Shown: positions 15,944 to 25,300 of the stretch, piece after piece
Layout: the number at the start of each line of letters is the position of its first letter
Numbering within the stretch: position 1 is the stretch's first letter
Assembly (NCBI RefSeq): GCF_003688285.1
Contig: NZ_RCNT01000001.1
Coordinates: forward strand, 186,001-250,000
Origin: Rhodophyticola porphyridii
Lineage (GTDB): Bacteria; Pseudomonadota; Alphaproteobacteria; Rhodobacterales; Rhodobacteraceae
DNA: 64,000 nt
Direction: 5' to 3'
Translations under genes and position numbers: made by a program
The notes under the pieces: generated by a model
What the model saw: the letters and a program-made list of their open reading frames with translations, nothing else
Databases searched by the model: none
Told to the model about the DNA's origin: nothing

Positions 15944-17533
15944 TTGCCCGATACCGCCGTGATTGTGCTTCTCGTGGTCGTAAGCGTGGCGGCGGCATCC
16001 TGTGCCATGATCCTCAGCCAGTGGCTGCTGCGCCGGCGCGGCGCGGCTTCGGCGCACCAGTTCTGGCAGGCGCTGGACATGCCGCGCAGATACGTGTTCC
16101 GCGAAGGGTATCTGATCTCCGATCCGGAGGAGGACGAGTGCTTCATTACCGACCCGGAGGACCGGGCCACCGCCTGGGCCGCGCTGGTGGAGGGGCTGAC
16201 CCCGCTCAACGAGGGTATTCCCGACGCGATGCAGGCGTTGCGGCATCGTGGCGAGGGGTTCGTGCTGATCGGCTATCTGGGCAGCGACGCGATCTCGGTC
16301 GCGGGCAGGACCGAGGGCGAGACGCTCTGCGTCACGGTCGCCACTGCGCAGGAGGGAAAGGCGCGTCAGGCGATCCACAAGGGCAGTCTGGACGGTTTGC
16401 AGGCCGAACTGAAAGGCCTGCGCGCCGCGCTCGATTTCCTGCCCGTGCCGATGTGGCGGGAGGGGGCCGATGCGCAGGTCACCTGGGCCAATGCCGCCTA
16501 TTTCAGACTGGTCCGGCGCTCCGCGGAGCTGGACGGGCCGCTGGTCTGGCCGATCCGCAGGCTGTTCGCCGATCAGCTTGACCCGCCGCCCGATCCCGGC
16601 AGCTTCCGGCGCTGCCAGCTCGACATTCCCGATCAGCAGGAGCCCAGCTGGTACGATGTTTCGATGACACCGGAGGAGGATGGCGGAACGCTCTATGCGG
16701 CCCGGTCGATCGACCGGCTCGTGGCGGCGGAAACCGGGCTTCGGAACTTCGTGCAGACCCTGTCCAAGACCTTCGCGCATCTGCCCATCGGTCTGGCGAT
16801 TTTCGACAAGCGCCGGGAACTGGTGCTGTTCAACCCGGCCCTGCTGACGCTCTCGACGCTCGACCCGGAATGGCTGTCCTCCCGGCCAAGCCTGTTCGCG
16901 TTCCTCGACCAGTTGCGCGAACGCCAGCGGATGCCCGAGCCCAAGAATTACAAGGCATGGCGGGCCAGCCTGTCGCGGCTGGAACAGGCCGCTCAGGATG
17001 GCAGTTATCAGGAGCTTTGGACGCTGCCCACCGGGCAGACCTACCGGGTGATCGGCCGCCCGCATCCCGACGGGGCGGTGGCCTTCATGTTCGAGGATAT
17101 CAGCTCCGAGGTTTCCCTGACCCGGCAGTTCCGCGCGGATCTGGACCTCTATCAGGCGGTGCTGGACGAGGGGGAGGCGGCGCTTGCGGTATTCTCCAAG
17201 GATGGCCAGCTGATCCTCAGCAACGATGCCTATGCCGGCCTCTGGGGGATCGACCCGCGCGAGATGCTGGGCACGATGGGTCTGGTGGAGGCGACGCGCC
17301 AGTGGCAGGAGGCGACCCGGCCCGCGCCGGTCTGGGGCGACATCCGCGCTTTCGCCAGTCAGGAGGCCGAACGCGCGGCATGGTCCGACGACATCGTGAT
17401 GGCCGACGGTCGGGCGCTGGAATGCCGGGTTGCGCCGCTCAAGGGCGGGGCGATGATGGTGAGTTTCGTGCGCTTGTCCAAAACCACCGAGAAGCTCGAA
17501 CGCCTGCGCGAGGTGGCGGGCGGGCAGGACTGA
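15944..17533 (+). CDS. Membrane-anchored PAS-domain protein, truncated DivL-like
   Basis: About 530 residues: one N-terminal membrane helix (VIVLLVVVSVAAASCAMIL), then tandem PAS-like modules (LDFLPVPMWREG near 165, LPIGLAIFDKRRELVLFN near 280, GEAALAVFSKDGQLILSN near 410), ending in KLERLREV without any histidine kinase domain. The gene precedes tsaE-amgK-murU-addB-addA, where other alphaproteobacteria carry divL, so it is probably a DivL orthologue lacking the kinase part. The start is uncertain: TTG at 15944 has GGAG eight bases upstream; TTG 15908 and GTG 15917 are alternatives. A CtrA box precedes it, fitting a role in the CckA-CtrA phosphorelay. Confidence 0.75.
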   Translation: MPDTAVIVLLVVVSVAAASCAMILSQWLLRRRGAASAHQFWQALDMPRRYVFREGYLISDPEEDECFITDPEDRATAWAALVEGLTPLNEGIPDAMQALRHRGEGFVLIGYLGSDAISVAGRTEGETLCVTVATAQEGKARQAIHKGSLDGLQAELKGLRAALDFLPVPMWREGADAQVTWANAAYFRLVRRSAELDGPLVWPIRRLFADQLDPPPDPGSFRRCQLDIPDQQEPSWYDVSMTPEEDGGTLYAARSIDRLVAAETGLRNFVQTLSKTFAHLPIGLAIFDKRRELVLFNPALLTLSTLDPEWLSSRPSLFAFLDQLRERQRMPEPKNYKAWRASLSRLEQAAQDGSYQELWTLPTGQTYRVIGRPHPDGAVAFMFEDISSEVSLTRQFRADLDLYQAVLDEGEAALAVFSKDGQLILSNDAYAGLWGIDPREMLGTMGLVEATRQWQEATRPAPVWGDIRAFASQEAERAAWSDDIVMADGRALECRVAPLKGGAMMVSFVRLSKTTEKLERLREVAGGQD

Positions 17534-17597
17534 TCCCGGCCCATCTTGTGCAAGGTTGCGGTTGCGGGCCGCCGGGCCATGGCTAAACTCGCCGCAA

Positions 17598-18119
17598 ATG
17601 TCCGACACCGCCGCCTGTTCCCCCGAATTGCCCTGTCTGGCCCGATGGGTCAGCACCTCCCCCGAGGCGACGGCCGCCATGGCGGCGCGGATCGGGGCGG
17701 AGCTTCGTGCCGGAGACGTGATTTTGCTGGCGGGCGATCTTGGCAGCGGCAAGACCCATTTCGCCCGTGCTCTGATTCAGAGCCGTCAGGCGGAGCACGG
17801 GACGGCAGAGGATGTACCCTCCCCCAGTTTCACGCTGGTTCAGACCTATCATGCGGGCGATCTGGAGATCTGGCATTGCGATCTCTACCGTCTGACCGGT
17901 GCCGATGACGCGCTGGAGCTTGGGCTGGAGGAGGCGTTTTCCGATGCGCTTTGCCTCATCGAATGGCCTGACAGGCTCGCCGGGTGCTGGCCCGAAGGCG
18001 CGGCCTGGCTTGTCTTTTCCCATGATCCCGAAACGCCCGACCGCCGCGGGGTCTCCCTGCACATGGCCGATGATACCGGGCTTGCCGCCCGTCTTGCCCG
18101 CTGTCTGGAGGCGGGATGA
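17598..18119 (+). CDS. tsaE: tRNA threonylcarbamoyladenosine biosynthesis ATPase TsaE
   Basis: ATPase that activates the TsaB-TsaD complex in t6A formation. A 173-residue P-loop protein with Walker A GDLGSGKTHFARAL, the switch motif SPSFTLVQTY and the Walker B-like IWHCDLYRL, and LIEWPDRL near the end. The ATG at 17598 gives the usual short N-terminus; the frame is open to 17556. The stop overlaps the start of the amgK remnant by ATGA, so translation is coupled even though the next product is degenerate. Confidence 0.93.
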   Translation: MSDTAACSPELPCLARWVSTSPEATAAMAARIGAELRAGDVILLAGDLGSGKTHFARALIQSRQAEHGTAEDVPSPSFTLVQTYHAGDLEIWHCDLYRLTGADDALELGLEEAFSDALCLIEWPDRLAGCWPEGAAWLVFSHDPETPDRRGVSLHMADDTGLAARLARCLEAG

Positions 18120-18715
18120 GCGCGAAGATCGACGAGTTCCTGAAACCTCTGGGCTGGGCGGAGGCGGACAGGACGCCGCTGCCGGCGGATGCCTCCGCAC
18201 GGTACTATCTGCAGTTCCACGACCGGGTAGGGAACCAAACCGCAATCCTGATGATCGCTCCGCCGGACGAGGAGTTCGACCGGTTCCGGGACATCGCCGC
18301 CTACCTGAAAGCCCACGGCCTGTCGGCGCCAGCCCGTCTTCCCCATCTGGCGCCGGAACGGATGAGCGACATGCTGGCCGTGACATTTGAAAACATGCTG
18401 GCCGTGACATTTGAAAAACTGTCGCCGGGGGCCGATGCGGCGGGTCTTCGGCAAGAGATATCCGGCCGGCAGGGGCCTGACCGGGTCGGGTTGCCGGATT
18501 TCCAGCTCGCGGCCACCGGGCCCGCGGGCTACGATCTGTTTCCCCTGCTGGATGATGCACACCGGGATGTGCCCGAGCCGCTTCGGGCCGATCTGATCGC
18601 GCTGCACGAGGCTGCGCCGGGTCTGGACCCGGCGGTGTTCCGGCTGCTTTGCGCCCTGCGCGCCCCGGTCTCTGCGCTTCTGGACCATTTGCCGGTCACG
18701 GACCCTGTCGGATGA
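18116..18715 (+). pseudogene. amgK: Internally deleted aminoglycoside-phosphotransferase-family gene (amgK remnant)
   Basis: AmgK is the N-acetylmuramate/N-acetylglucosamine kinase of the anabolic cell-wall recycling route and is normally about 330 residues. This frame has 199. The N-terminal part (LPADASARYYLQF, HGLSAPARLP) and a C-terminal block (RVGLPDFQLA, GPAGYDLFPLLDDAHRDVP) align with the family. The middle is missing, including the catalytic-loop H-x-D-x4-N region, and the metal-binding aspartate context reads PDFQLA. The C-terminus is also short. A 24-base tandem duplication lies at the damaged point. The frame is intact, so a truncated protein may be made, but kinase activity is very unlikely. 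Confidence 0.78.
18371..18418 (+). repeat. Tandem 24-base duplication inside the amgK remnant
   Basis: Two adjacent 24-base units (18371-18394 and 18395-18418) identical at 23 positions, encoding MLAVTFEN then MLAVTFEK. It keeps the frame. The near identity points to a recent slippage event. Confidence 0.9.
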
Positions 18716-19407
18716 CGCCCCGGTCCTGCATGATCCTTGCCGCCGGGTTCGTACGCCGGATGGGCGCCCTGGCCGCGGACCGGCCCAAGCCGCTGATCGA
18801 GGTGGCGGGACGCCCGATGATCGAGCATGCGCCTGCGCAGGCACGCGATGTCGGTGCCGCGCCGATCGCGGTAAACGGCCATTCCCGCGCCGATCGACCG
18901 GCGGCTTATCTGACGGCTTTGAAGGATGTGAGCTTCCTGAACGAAACGCCGGAGATCCTCGAATCCGGCGGGGGCGACCGCAATGCCCTTCCTGTTCTGG
19001 GGGAGGGGCCGATCTGGTGCCTGAACTCCGACGCGGTCCGGCGCGGGGAAAACGCGCTGCGCCTGCTGGCCGCCGGCTGGCGGCCCGGGGCGATGGGCGG
19101 CCTTTCGCTGCTGGTGCCCCGCGACCGGGCCGTGAGACGGCAGGGCGGTGGCGACTTCGCGCTGTCCGAAACCGGGAATATCACCCCGGACAGGACCGGG
19201 CTGGTCTGGACCGGCGCGCAGATGCTTGATGGGACCGAGTTCGACGATACGCCCTCCGGCCCGTTTTCAATCTGGGCGATCTGGCGCAAGCTGATGGTGC
19301 GGGGCCGGATGTTCGGCGCGATCTATCGCGGCTTCTGGGCCGATATGGGTCACCCCGGCGGCATCCCCATGGCCGAAGCGATGCTGGAGCGGTGCGATGC
19401 TGTTTGA
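18712..19407 (+). CDS. murU: Nucleotidyltransferase, MurU-like with altered signature
   Basis: MurU converts N-acetylmuramate 1-phosphate to UDP-MurNAc. This 231-residue protein has the family layout: MILAAGFVRRM, RPKPLIEVAGRPMIEH, ETPEILESGGG, the metal-binding LNSDAV, LVWTGAQML and the distal ADMGHPGG aspartate. The glycine-rich nucleotide loop normally reads G-x-G-T/E-R-M; here the second glycine is valine and the next residue arginine. That may weaken UTP binding. The start overlaps the amgK remnant (ATGA), and addB starts 11 bases before its end. With its kinase partner destroyed, the gene may be drifting toward loss. Confidence 0.75.
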   Translation: MTPRSCMILAAGFVRRMGALAADRPKPLIEVAGRPMIEHAPAQARDVGAAPIAVNGHSRADRPAAYLTALKDVSFLNETPEILESGGGDRNALPVLGEGPIWCLNSDAVRRGENALRLLAAGWRPGAMGGLSLLVPRDRAVRRQGGGDFALSETGNITPDRTGLVWTGAQMLDGTEFDDTPSGPFSIWAIWRKLMVRGRMFGAIYRGFWADMGHPGGIPMAEAMLERCDAV

Positions 19408-22360
19408 GCCCGCGCCCCGGCCGCGCGTTTTCGCGACCCCACTCGGGGTCGATTTCATCGCCGCGCTGATCGACGGGATCGAGACGCGTCTGGCCGGGCA
19501 GCCGCCCGAGGCGCTGGCGCGGGTGGAAATCTACGTCAACACCGCGCGGATGCAGCGCCGGCTGACCGCGCAATTCGCCGCGCGGCGTGCCAGTTTCCTG
19601 CCCCGCATCCTGCCTGTTACGGACTTGGCCGGGCGGCCCGATATGGCGGGGCTGCCGCCTGCGATGTCGCCCTTGCGGCTGCGCCTGCAACTGAGCCAAC
19701 TGATCGCGAAACTTCTGGAAAAACGGCCGGATCTGGCGCCGCGGTCCGCGCTTTATCCGCTGGCCGACAGTTTGGCCGATCTGATGGGCGAGATGCAGGA
19801 GGAACGGGTCAGCCCTGATACCGTCCGCGGACTCGACGTGGGCGACCATGCGCAGCACTGGCAGCGCAGTCAGGCGTTCCTGTCCATCGTGGCGCCGTTT
19901 TTCGCAGGTGATGACAGTCTGACGATCGAGGCGCGCCATTCCGCCGTCGTCGACCGGCTTGCGCGGACCTGGGAGACCGCGCCCCCCGACCATCCGGTGA
20001 TCGTTGCGGGATCCACCGGATCGCGCGGGTCGACGGCCCGGTTCATGGCGGCGGTGGCGCGTCTGCCGCAGGGGGCGGTGGTGCTGCCGGGGCTGGATTA
20101 CGACATGCCGTCGGAGGTCTGGCAGGGGTTGATGCAAGGCCGGACGGTGGGTCTGGGCGGGGAGGATCACCCGCAGTTCCGTCTGGGGCGGTTTGCGGAG
20201 ACACTGGGCATGCTGCCCGGCGATGTGCCCGTCTGGAGCGGCATAGAACCGCCGCATCCGCTTCGCAACCGCTTGATTTCGCTGGCCTTGCGCCCCGCTC
20301 CGGTCACCGACCAGTGGCGCGAAGAAGGGCCCGGGCTGGGGGATCTGACCCCAGCGGTGGCGGACCTGACCCTGATCGAGGCGCCGACGCCGCAGGCGGA
20401 GGCCACGGCGATTGCCCTGCGCTTGCGGCAGGCGGCGGAAACCGGGCAGACCGCCGCATTGATCAGCCCCGACCGGACCCTGACCCGGCAGGTGACCGCT
20501 GCCCTTGACCGCTGGAACATCCTGCCAGACGACAGCGCCGGACAGCCGATCTCGCTCACTGCGCCGGGCCGTCTGCTGCGCCACGTGGCCGAGCTTCTGG
20601 TGGCGCCGGCCACGGCGGAGGCGCTGCTCATCTTGCTGAAGCATCCCTTGAGCCATTCCGGGCGCGACGATCGCGGGCAGCATCTGCTCAGGGCGCGCGA
20701 TCTGGAACTGGAGATGTTGCGGGGAGGCGGGCCGCATCCGCAGCGCCAGGACCTGATCGGATGGGCAAGCGGGCGCCGCGGCGATCCGGGCAGCACCGAC
20801 TGGGCGGCATGGGTTGCCGATCTGGCGCTGGCCGACCGGCCCGGCGGGGCGCTGCCGCTGGCCGATCATGTCGCCCGGCATATCGCCGTGGCCGAGGCGT
20901 TGGCGGCGGGGCCCGGCGCGGATGGCGCAGGCGCGCTTTGGGCGCGCGAAGACGGGCAGGCGGCCGAGCGCCTGATGCGCGCGGTGGCCGAAGACGCGGA
21001 TGCGGGTGGTCTGCTGAGCCCGGCGGAATATCGCGATCTGATCAGCGCGGTTCTGGACGATGCGGAGGCGCGCAACCCGGTTCGGCCCCATGCACGGATC
21101 ATGATCTGGGGCGCGCTGGAGGCGCGGGTTCAGGGCGCCGATCTGATGATCCTTGCGGGGCTGAACGAAGGTGTCTGGCCATCCGCGCCGGGTGCCGATC
21201 CGTGGTTGAACCGGGCGATGCGGGCCGAGGCGGGACTGCGCCTGCCGGATCGGCAGATCGGCCTGTCCGCCCATGACTTTCAGCAGGCGGCGGCGGCGCG
21301 GGAGGTCTGGCTCAGCCGGTCGCGCCGGGATGCGGAAGCCGAGACAGTGCCCTCTCGCTGGCTGAACCGGTTGGTGAACCTGATGGACGGGACAAGCCCC
21401 GCATCACGGGCCGCGCTTGCCGATATGCGCCGACGGGGAGCCGACTGGCTGGCGCTTGCCGACACGCTTGGCGCACCGGCAGCCCCGGTTGCTCCTGCTT
21501 TGCGCCCGTCGCCGCGCCCGCCCGTCTCGGCCCGGCCCGGCAGGCTGTCGGTAACCCAGATCGAGAAGCTGGTGCGGGATCCGTATGCGATCTACGCGCT
21601 GAAAATCTTGCGCCTGCGGCCGCTGGAACCCCTGAGACAGGCGCCGGATGCCCGCCTGCGCGGCACCGCGCTTCACGCCATTCTGCGCAGGTTCGTGGAG
21701 GCAACCCGGAGCGGTCTGCCCGATGATGCGGAGGATCTGTTTCTCCGGCTCGCGGCCGAAGCGCTTCGCAAGGAGGTGCCCTGGCCGGTGGCCCGAAGGC
21801 TTTGGCAGGCGCGGCTGGAACGTATCGCGCCGTGGTTCGTGGCGGGCGAACGCGCGCGGCGCGGCTTTGCGGAGCCCTATCTGCTGGAGGTCGCGGGCGA
21901 GATGCGGCTGCCGGTGCCCGACGTCACGCCCGACTTCACGCTTGGCGGCACCGCGGACCGGCTTGACCTTACGCCGGATGGTGCGCTTGCAATCTATGAC
22001 TACAAGACCGGATCGGTCCCGTCTGCCGATCAGGAGCGGTATTTCAACAAGCAGCTTTGGCTGGAGGCGCTGATGGCGCGGGCCGGCGCGTTCGGGGAGG
22101 TCAGGGATGTCGCGCGGATTGCCTATGTCGGTCTGGGCGGCGGCGGTGGTGTTCTCAGCCATGACGTGAGCGCCGCGGAGATCGACCGGATCGGCCGGGA
22201 GCTTGCTGCGCTTCTGGCCCGCTACGCGGATCCGGCCACGGGTTATACGGCGCGACGGGCCATGGCGGAACTGCGCTATGCGGGCGATTACGACCATCTG
22301 GCGCGCTACGGCGAGTGGGACGAGACCACCGCGCCGACACCGGAGGAGGTGGGCCCATGA
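19397..22360 (+). CDS. addB: Double-strand break repair protein AddB
   Basis: Nuclease-helicase partner of AddA in processing double-strand DNA ends for RecA loading (the alphaproteobacterial RecBCD substitute). The 987-residue length is typical of alphaproteobacterial AddB. The N-terminal helicase-like part shows PRILPVTDLAGRP and SGRDDRGQHLL blocks. The C-terminal PD-(D/E)xK nuclease has the RGTALHAILRRF histidine, GGTADRLDLTPDG and the catalytic YDYKTGSVPS. The start lies inside the end of the murU-like gene and the stop overlaps the addA start (ATGA), so the pair is coupled. Confidence 0.95.
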   Translation: MLFEPAPRPRVFATPLGVDFIAALIDGIETRLAGQPPEALARVEIYVNTARMQRRLTAQFAARRASFLPRILPVTDLAGRPDMAGLPPAMSPLRLRLQLSQLIAKLLEKRPDLAPRSALYPLADSLADLMGEMQEERVSPDTVRGLDVGDHAQHWQRSQAFLSIVAPFFAGDDSLTIEARHSAVVDRLARTWETAPPDHPVIVAGSTGSRGSTARFMAAVARLPQGAVVLPGLDYDMPSEVWQGLMQGRTVGLGGEDHPQFRLGRFAETLGMLPGDVPVWSGIEPPHPLRNRLISLALRPAPVTDQWREEGPGLGDLTPAVADLTLIEAPTPQAEATAIALRLRQAAETGQTAALISPDRTLTRQVTAALDRWNILPDDSAGQPISLTAPGRLLRHVAELLVAPATAEALLILLKHPLSHSGRDDRGQHLLRARDLELEMLRGGGPHPQRQDLIGWASGRRGDPGSTDWAAWVADLALADRPGGALPLADHVARHIAVAEALAAGPGADGAGALWAREDGQAAERLMRAVAEDADAGGLLSPAEYRDLISAVLDDAEARNPVRPHARIMIWGALEARVQGADLMILAGLNEGVWPSAPGADPWLNRAMRAEAGLRLPDRQIGLSAHDFQQAAAAREVWLSRSRRDAEAETVPSRWLNRLVNLMDGTSPASRAALADMRRRGADWLALADTLGAPAAPVAPALRPSPRPPVSARPGRLSVTQIEKLVRDPYAIYALKILRLRPLEPLRQAPDARLRGTALHAILRRFVEATRSGLPDDAEDLFLRLAAEALRKEVPWPVARRLWQARLERIAPWFVAGERARRGFAEPYLLEVAGEMRLPVPDVTPDFTLGGTADRLDLTPDGALAIYDYKTGSVPSADQERYFNKQLWLEALMARAGAFGEVRDVARIAYVGLGGGGGVLSHDVSAAEIDRIGRELAALLARYADPATGYTARRAMAELRYAGDYDHLARYGEWDETTAPTPEEVGP

Positions 22361-25300
22361 GGCTTGACGATGCGTCGCGCGCGCAGGTTCTGGCGGCGGA
22401 TCCGGGCACATCCACATGGCTGTCGGCCAATGCCGGCAGCGGCAAGACCCGGGTGCTGACCGACCGGGTGGCGCGGCTGTTGCTGGATGAGGTGCCGCCC
22501 GAGCGGATCTTGTGCCTGACCTACACCAAGGCGGCCGCGTCGGAGATGCAGAACCGGCTGTTCCGGCGACTGGGTGGCTGGGCCATGATGCCCGATGACG
22601 ATCTGGCCCGCGCGCTCGCCGATCTGGGATTGACGGCGGAGCGGGTGACGCCGGTGCTGCTCTCGCGGGCCCGCACGCTTTTCGCCCGCGCGATCGAGAC
22701 GCCGGGCGGCCTCAAAATCCAGACGATCCACTCGTTTTGCGGCGGCGTCCTGCGCCGGTTCCCGCTGGAGGCGGGAGTGTCGCCGGGCTTCACCGAAATG
22801 GACGAGCGCGCGCAGCTCCTGCTGGCCGAAGACGTCTTGGCGGATCTGGCGGAGGGAGGCGATATCCCGGCGGTTGACGGGGTGGCGCGCTACCTGTCGG
22901 GCGACGATATGGCGGGCCTGGTGCGCGGGCTTCTGGCCCATCGCGACGGGGTGGAGCCGCCACGCGAAAGCGACAAGATCTTCGCCTGGTTCGGGGTCGA
23001 CCCGGGGCTCAGCGCCGCCGATATTCTGCGCGAGACCTTTCTGGGCGACGAGAAGCCGCTTTGCGACAGGCTGGCCGGGTTGCTGGACCCGAAAAGCCGC
23101 GCCCACGGCAAAAGCCACAGGGTGCTGAGCGGGTTCGACTGGGCCGCGCCCGATCTGGAGGATCTGGCGCAGATCGAGGAGGTGTTCCTGACGGGTTCCG
23201 GCGCGAACACGCCGGATGCGGCGAAAATCGGCAGTATCGGAAACGCGCAGATCCGGGCCGCGCTGGGGGCGGATCTGCCTCCGCTGGAGGCGTTCATGCT
23301 TCGGCTCGAGGCGGCGCGCCCGCGCCGCCGCGCCATGCTGTCGGCACAGAAGACCGCGGCGCTGCATCGCTTCGCGGCGGCGTTCCTGCCTGCCTATGAC
23401 GCTGCGAAACAGGCGCGCGGCTGGCTGGATTTCGACGATCTGATCCGCCGTATGAGAACCCTGCTGATGGCCCCGGGCGTCGCGCAATGGGTCTTGTTCC
23501 GTCTGGATGGCGGGATCGACCACATTCTGGTGGACGAGGCGCAGGATACCGCCCCCGCCCAATGGCAGATCATCGCGAAACTGGCCGAGGAGTTCGCCTC
23601 AGGCGAAGGGGCGCGGGCGGATACGGCGCGCACGGTTTTCGTGGTCGGCGACAAGAAACAGTCGATCTATTCCTTTCAGGGCGCGGACCCGTCGGGGTTT
23701 GACCGGATGCGCGACCATTTTGCCGACAGGCTGGCGCAGATCGACGCCCCGTTTCAGTCGCGCGAGCTGATCTATTCCTTCCGCTCGGCGGCCCCGATCC
23801 TGGCGCTGGTCGATCATGTGGCCGGCGGCGCGGCGGGGGCGGGGCTTGGCCCCGATGTCGGCCACAGGGCGTTCAAATCCGCGCTTCCGGGCCGTGTGGA
23901 TATCTGGCCCCATATCCCGAAATCCGACACGACGGAGCCGTCGAACTGGGAAAACCCGGTCGACCTGCTCGAGGAGGATCATCACCACGTCCGGCTGGCC
24001 CGGCGCGTGGCCGAGGCGATCGGGTCGATGTTGGACGGCAAGACCATGATCGAGGTCGAGAAGGATGGAAAACCCAGTCGCCGCGCCGCCAGGGCCGGCG
24101 ATATCCTGATCCTTGTTCAGCGCCGCTCGGATCTGTTTCACGAGGTGATTGCGGCAATCAAGGCGGCGGGGCTGCCGATTGCGGGAGCGGACCGGATGCG
24201 CGTGGCCGCGGAACTGGCGGTGAAGGATCTGATCGCGCTGATGGCGTTTCTGGCCACGCCGGAGGATGACCTGTCGCTTGCGGCCGTCCTGCGCTCCCCG
24301 ATCCTGGGCTGGTCGGAGGCGGATCTCTACGGTCTTGCCAACCCGCGGGAGGGTTTCCTGTGGCGGGCGCTGCAAACCCGTGCGGCGGAGTTTCCGCAGA
24401 CTGTGGCCCTTCTGGAAGACCTGCGCGATCACGCGGATTTCCTGCGCCCTTACGATCTGCTGGAACGGGTGCTGATCCGCCATGATGCGCGGCGGAACCT
24501 GCTGGCCCGGCTTGGCGGCGAGGCCGAGGACGGAATCGATGCGATGCTGGGTCAGGCGCTGGCCTATGAGCGGATGGACGTGCCCAGCCTGACCGGGTTC
24601 GTCGGCTGGCTTCAGGCCGATGACGTGACCATCAAGCGCGATCCGGGCAGTGCGGGCAACCAGATCCGGGTGATGTCGATCCATGGGGCCAAGGGGCTGG
24701 AATCCCCGATCGTGATCCTGCCCGATTGCGCGCAGCGCCGCGCCGGGAACCGGGGCGTGACCCTTTTGGAGCCGGAAAACGGCCCGTTGATCTGGCCGCT
24801 GACCAAGACGGATGCGCCGGCGAAGGTCCGGGCCGCGCTGGACGGCATGGCCGAGGCCGAGGCGGAAGAGCGCAACCGCCTGCTCTATGTCGCGATGACG
24901 CGGGCGGAAAGCTGGCTGATCGTGGCCGCGGCCGGAGAGTTGGGCAAGACGGCGGCGCAAAGCTGGTACGGGACGATCCGCGAAAGCGCGGAGGCTCTGG
25001 GCGCCGAGCGGCATCCGATGTTCGGCGAGACCGGGCTTCGCCTTGAAACCGGCGACTGGATGTCGCCCGGCGACGAGACGCCGCCGTCGGATGCCGCCCG
25101 CCCGCGCCTGCCGGGCTGGGCCCTAACCCCGGTGGCGGAGGAGGGCCGGATGCAGGCCGCGCGCAGCCCCTCCGATCTGGGCGGCGCGAAGGCGCTGCCC
25201 TCCGAGGCCGCCGGATTGGCGGAGGAAGCGGCGAAGCGGCGCGGGCGGCTGATCCATCTGCTGCTTGAGTACCTGCCCGGCCTGCCGCAGGCCGGCTGGC

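Noticed and set aside
14495-17752. Minus-strand open frame of 1085 codons antisense to regB and the PAS gene
   Set aside because: It is the shadow of well-supported plus-strand genes, with repetitive Arg/Gln/Gly composition and no domain.
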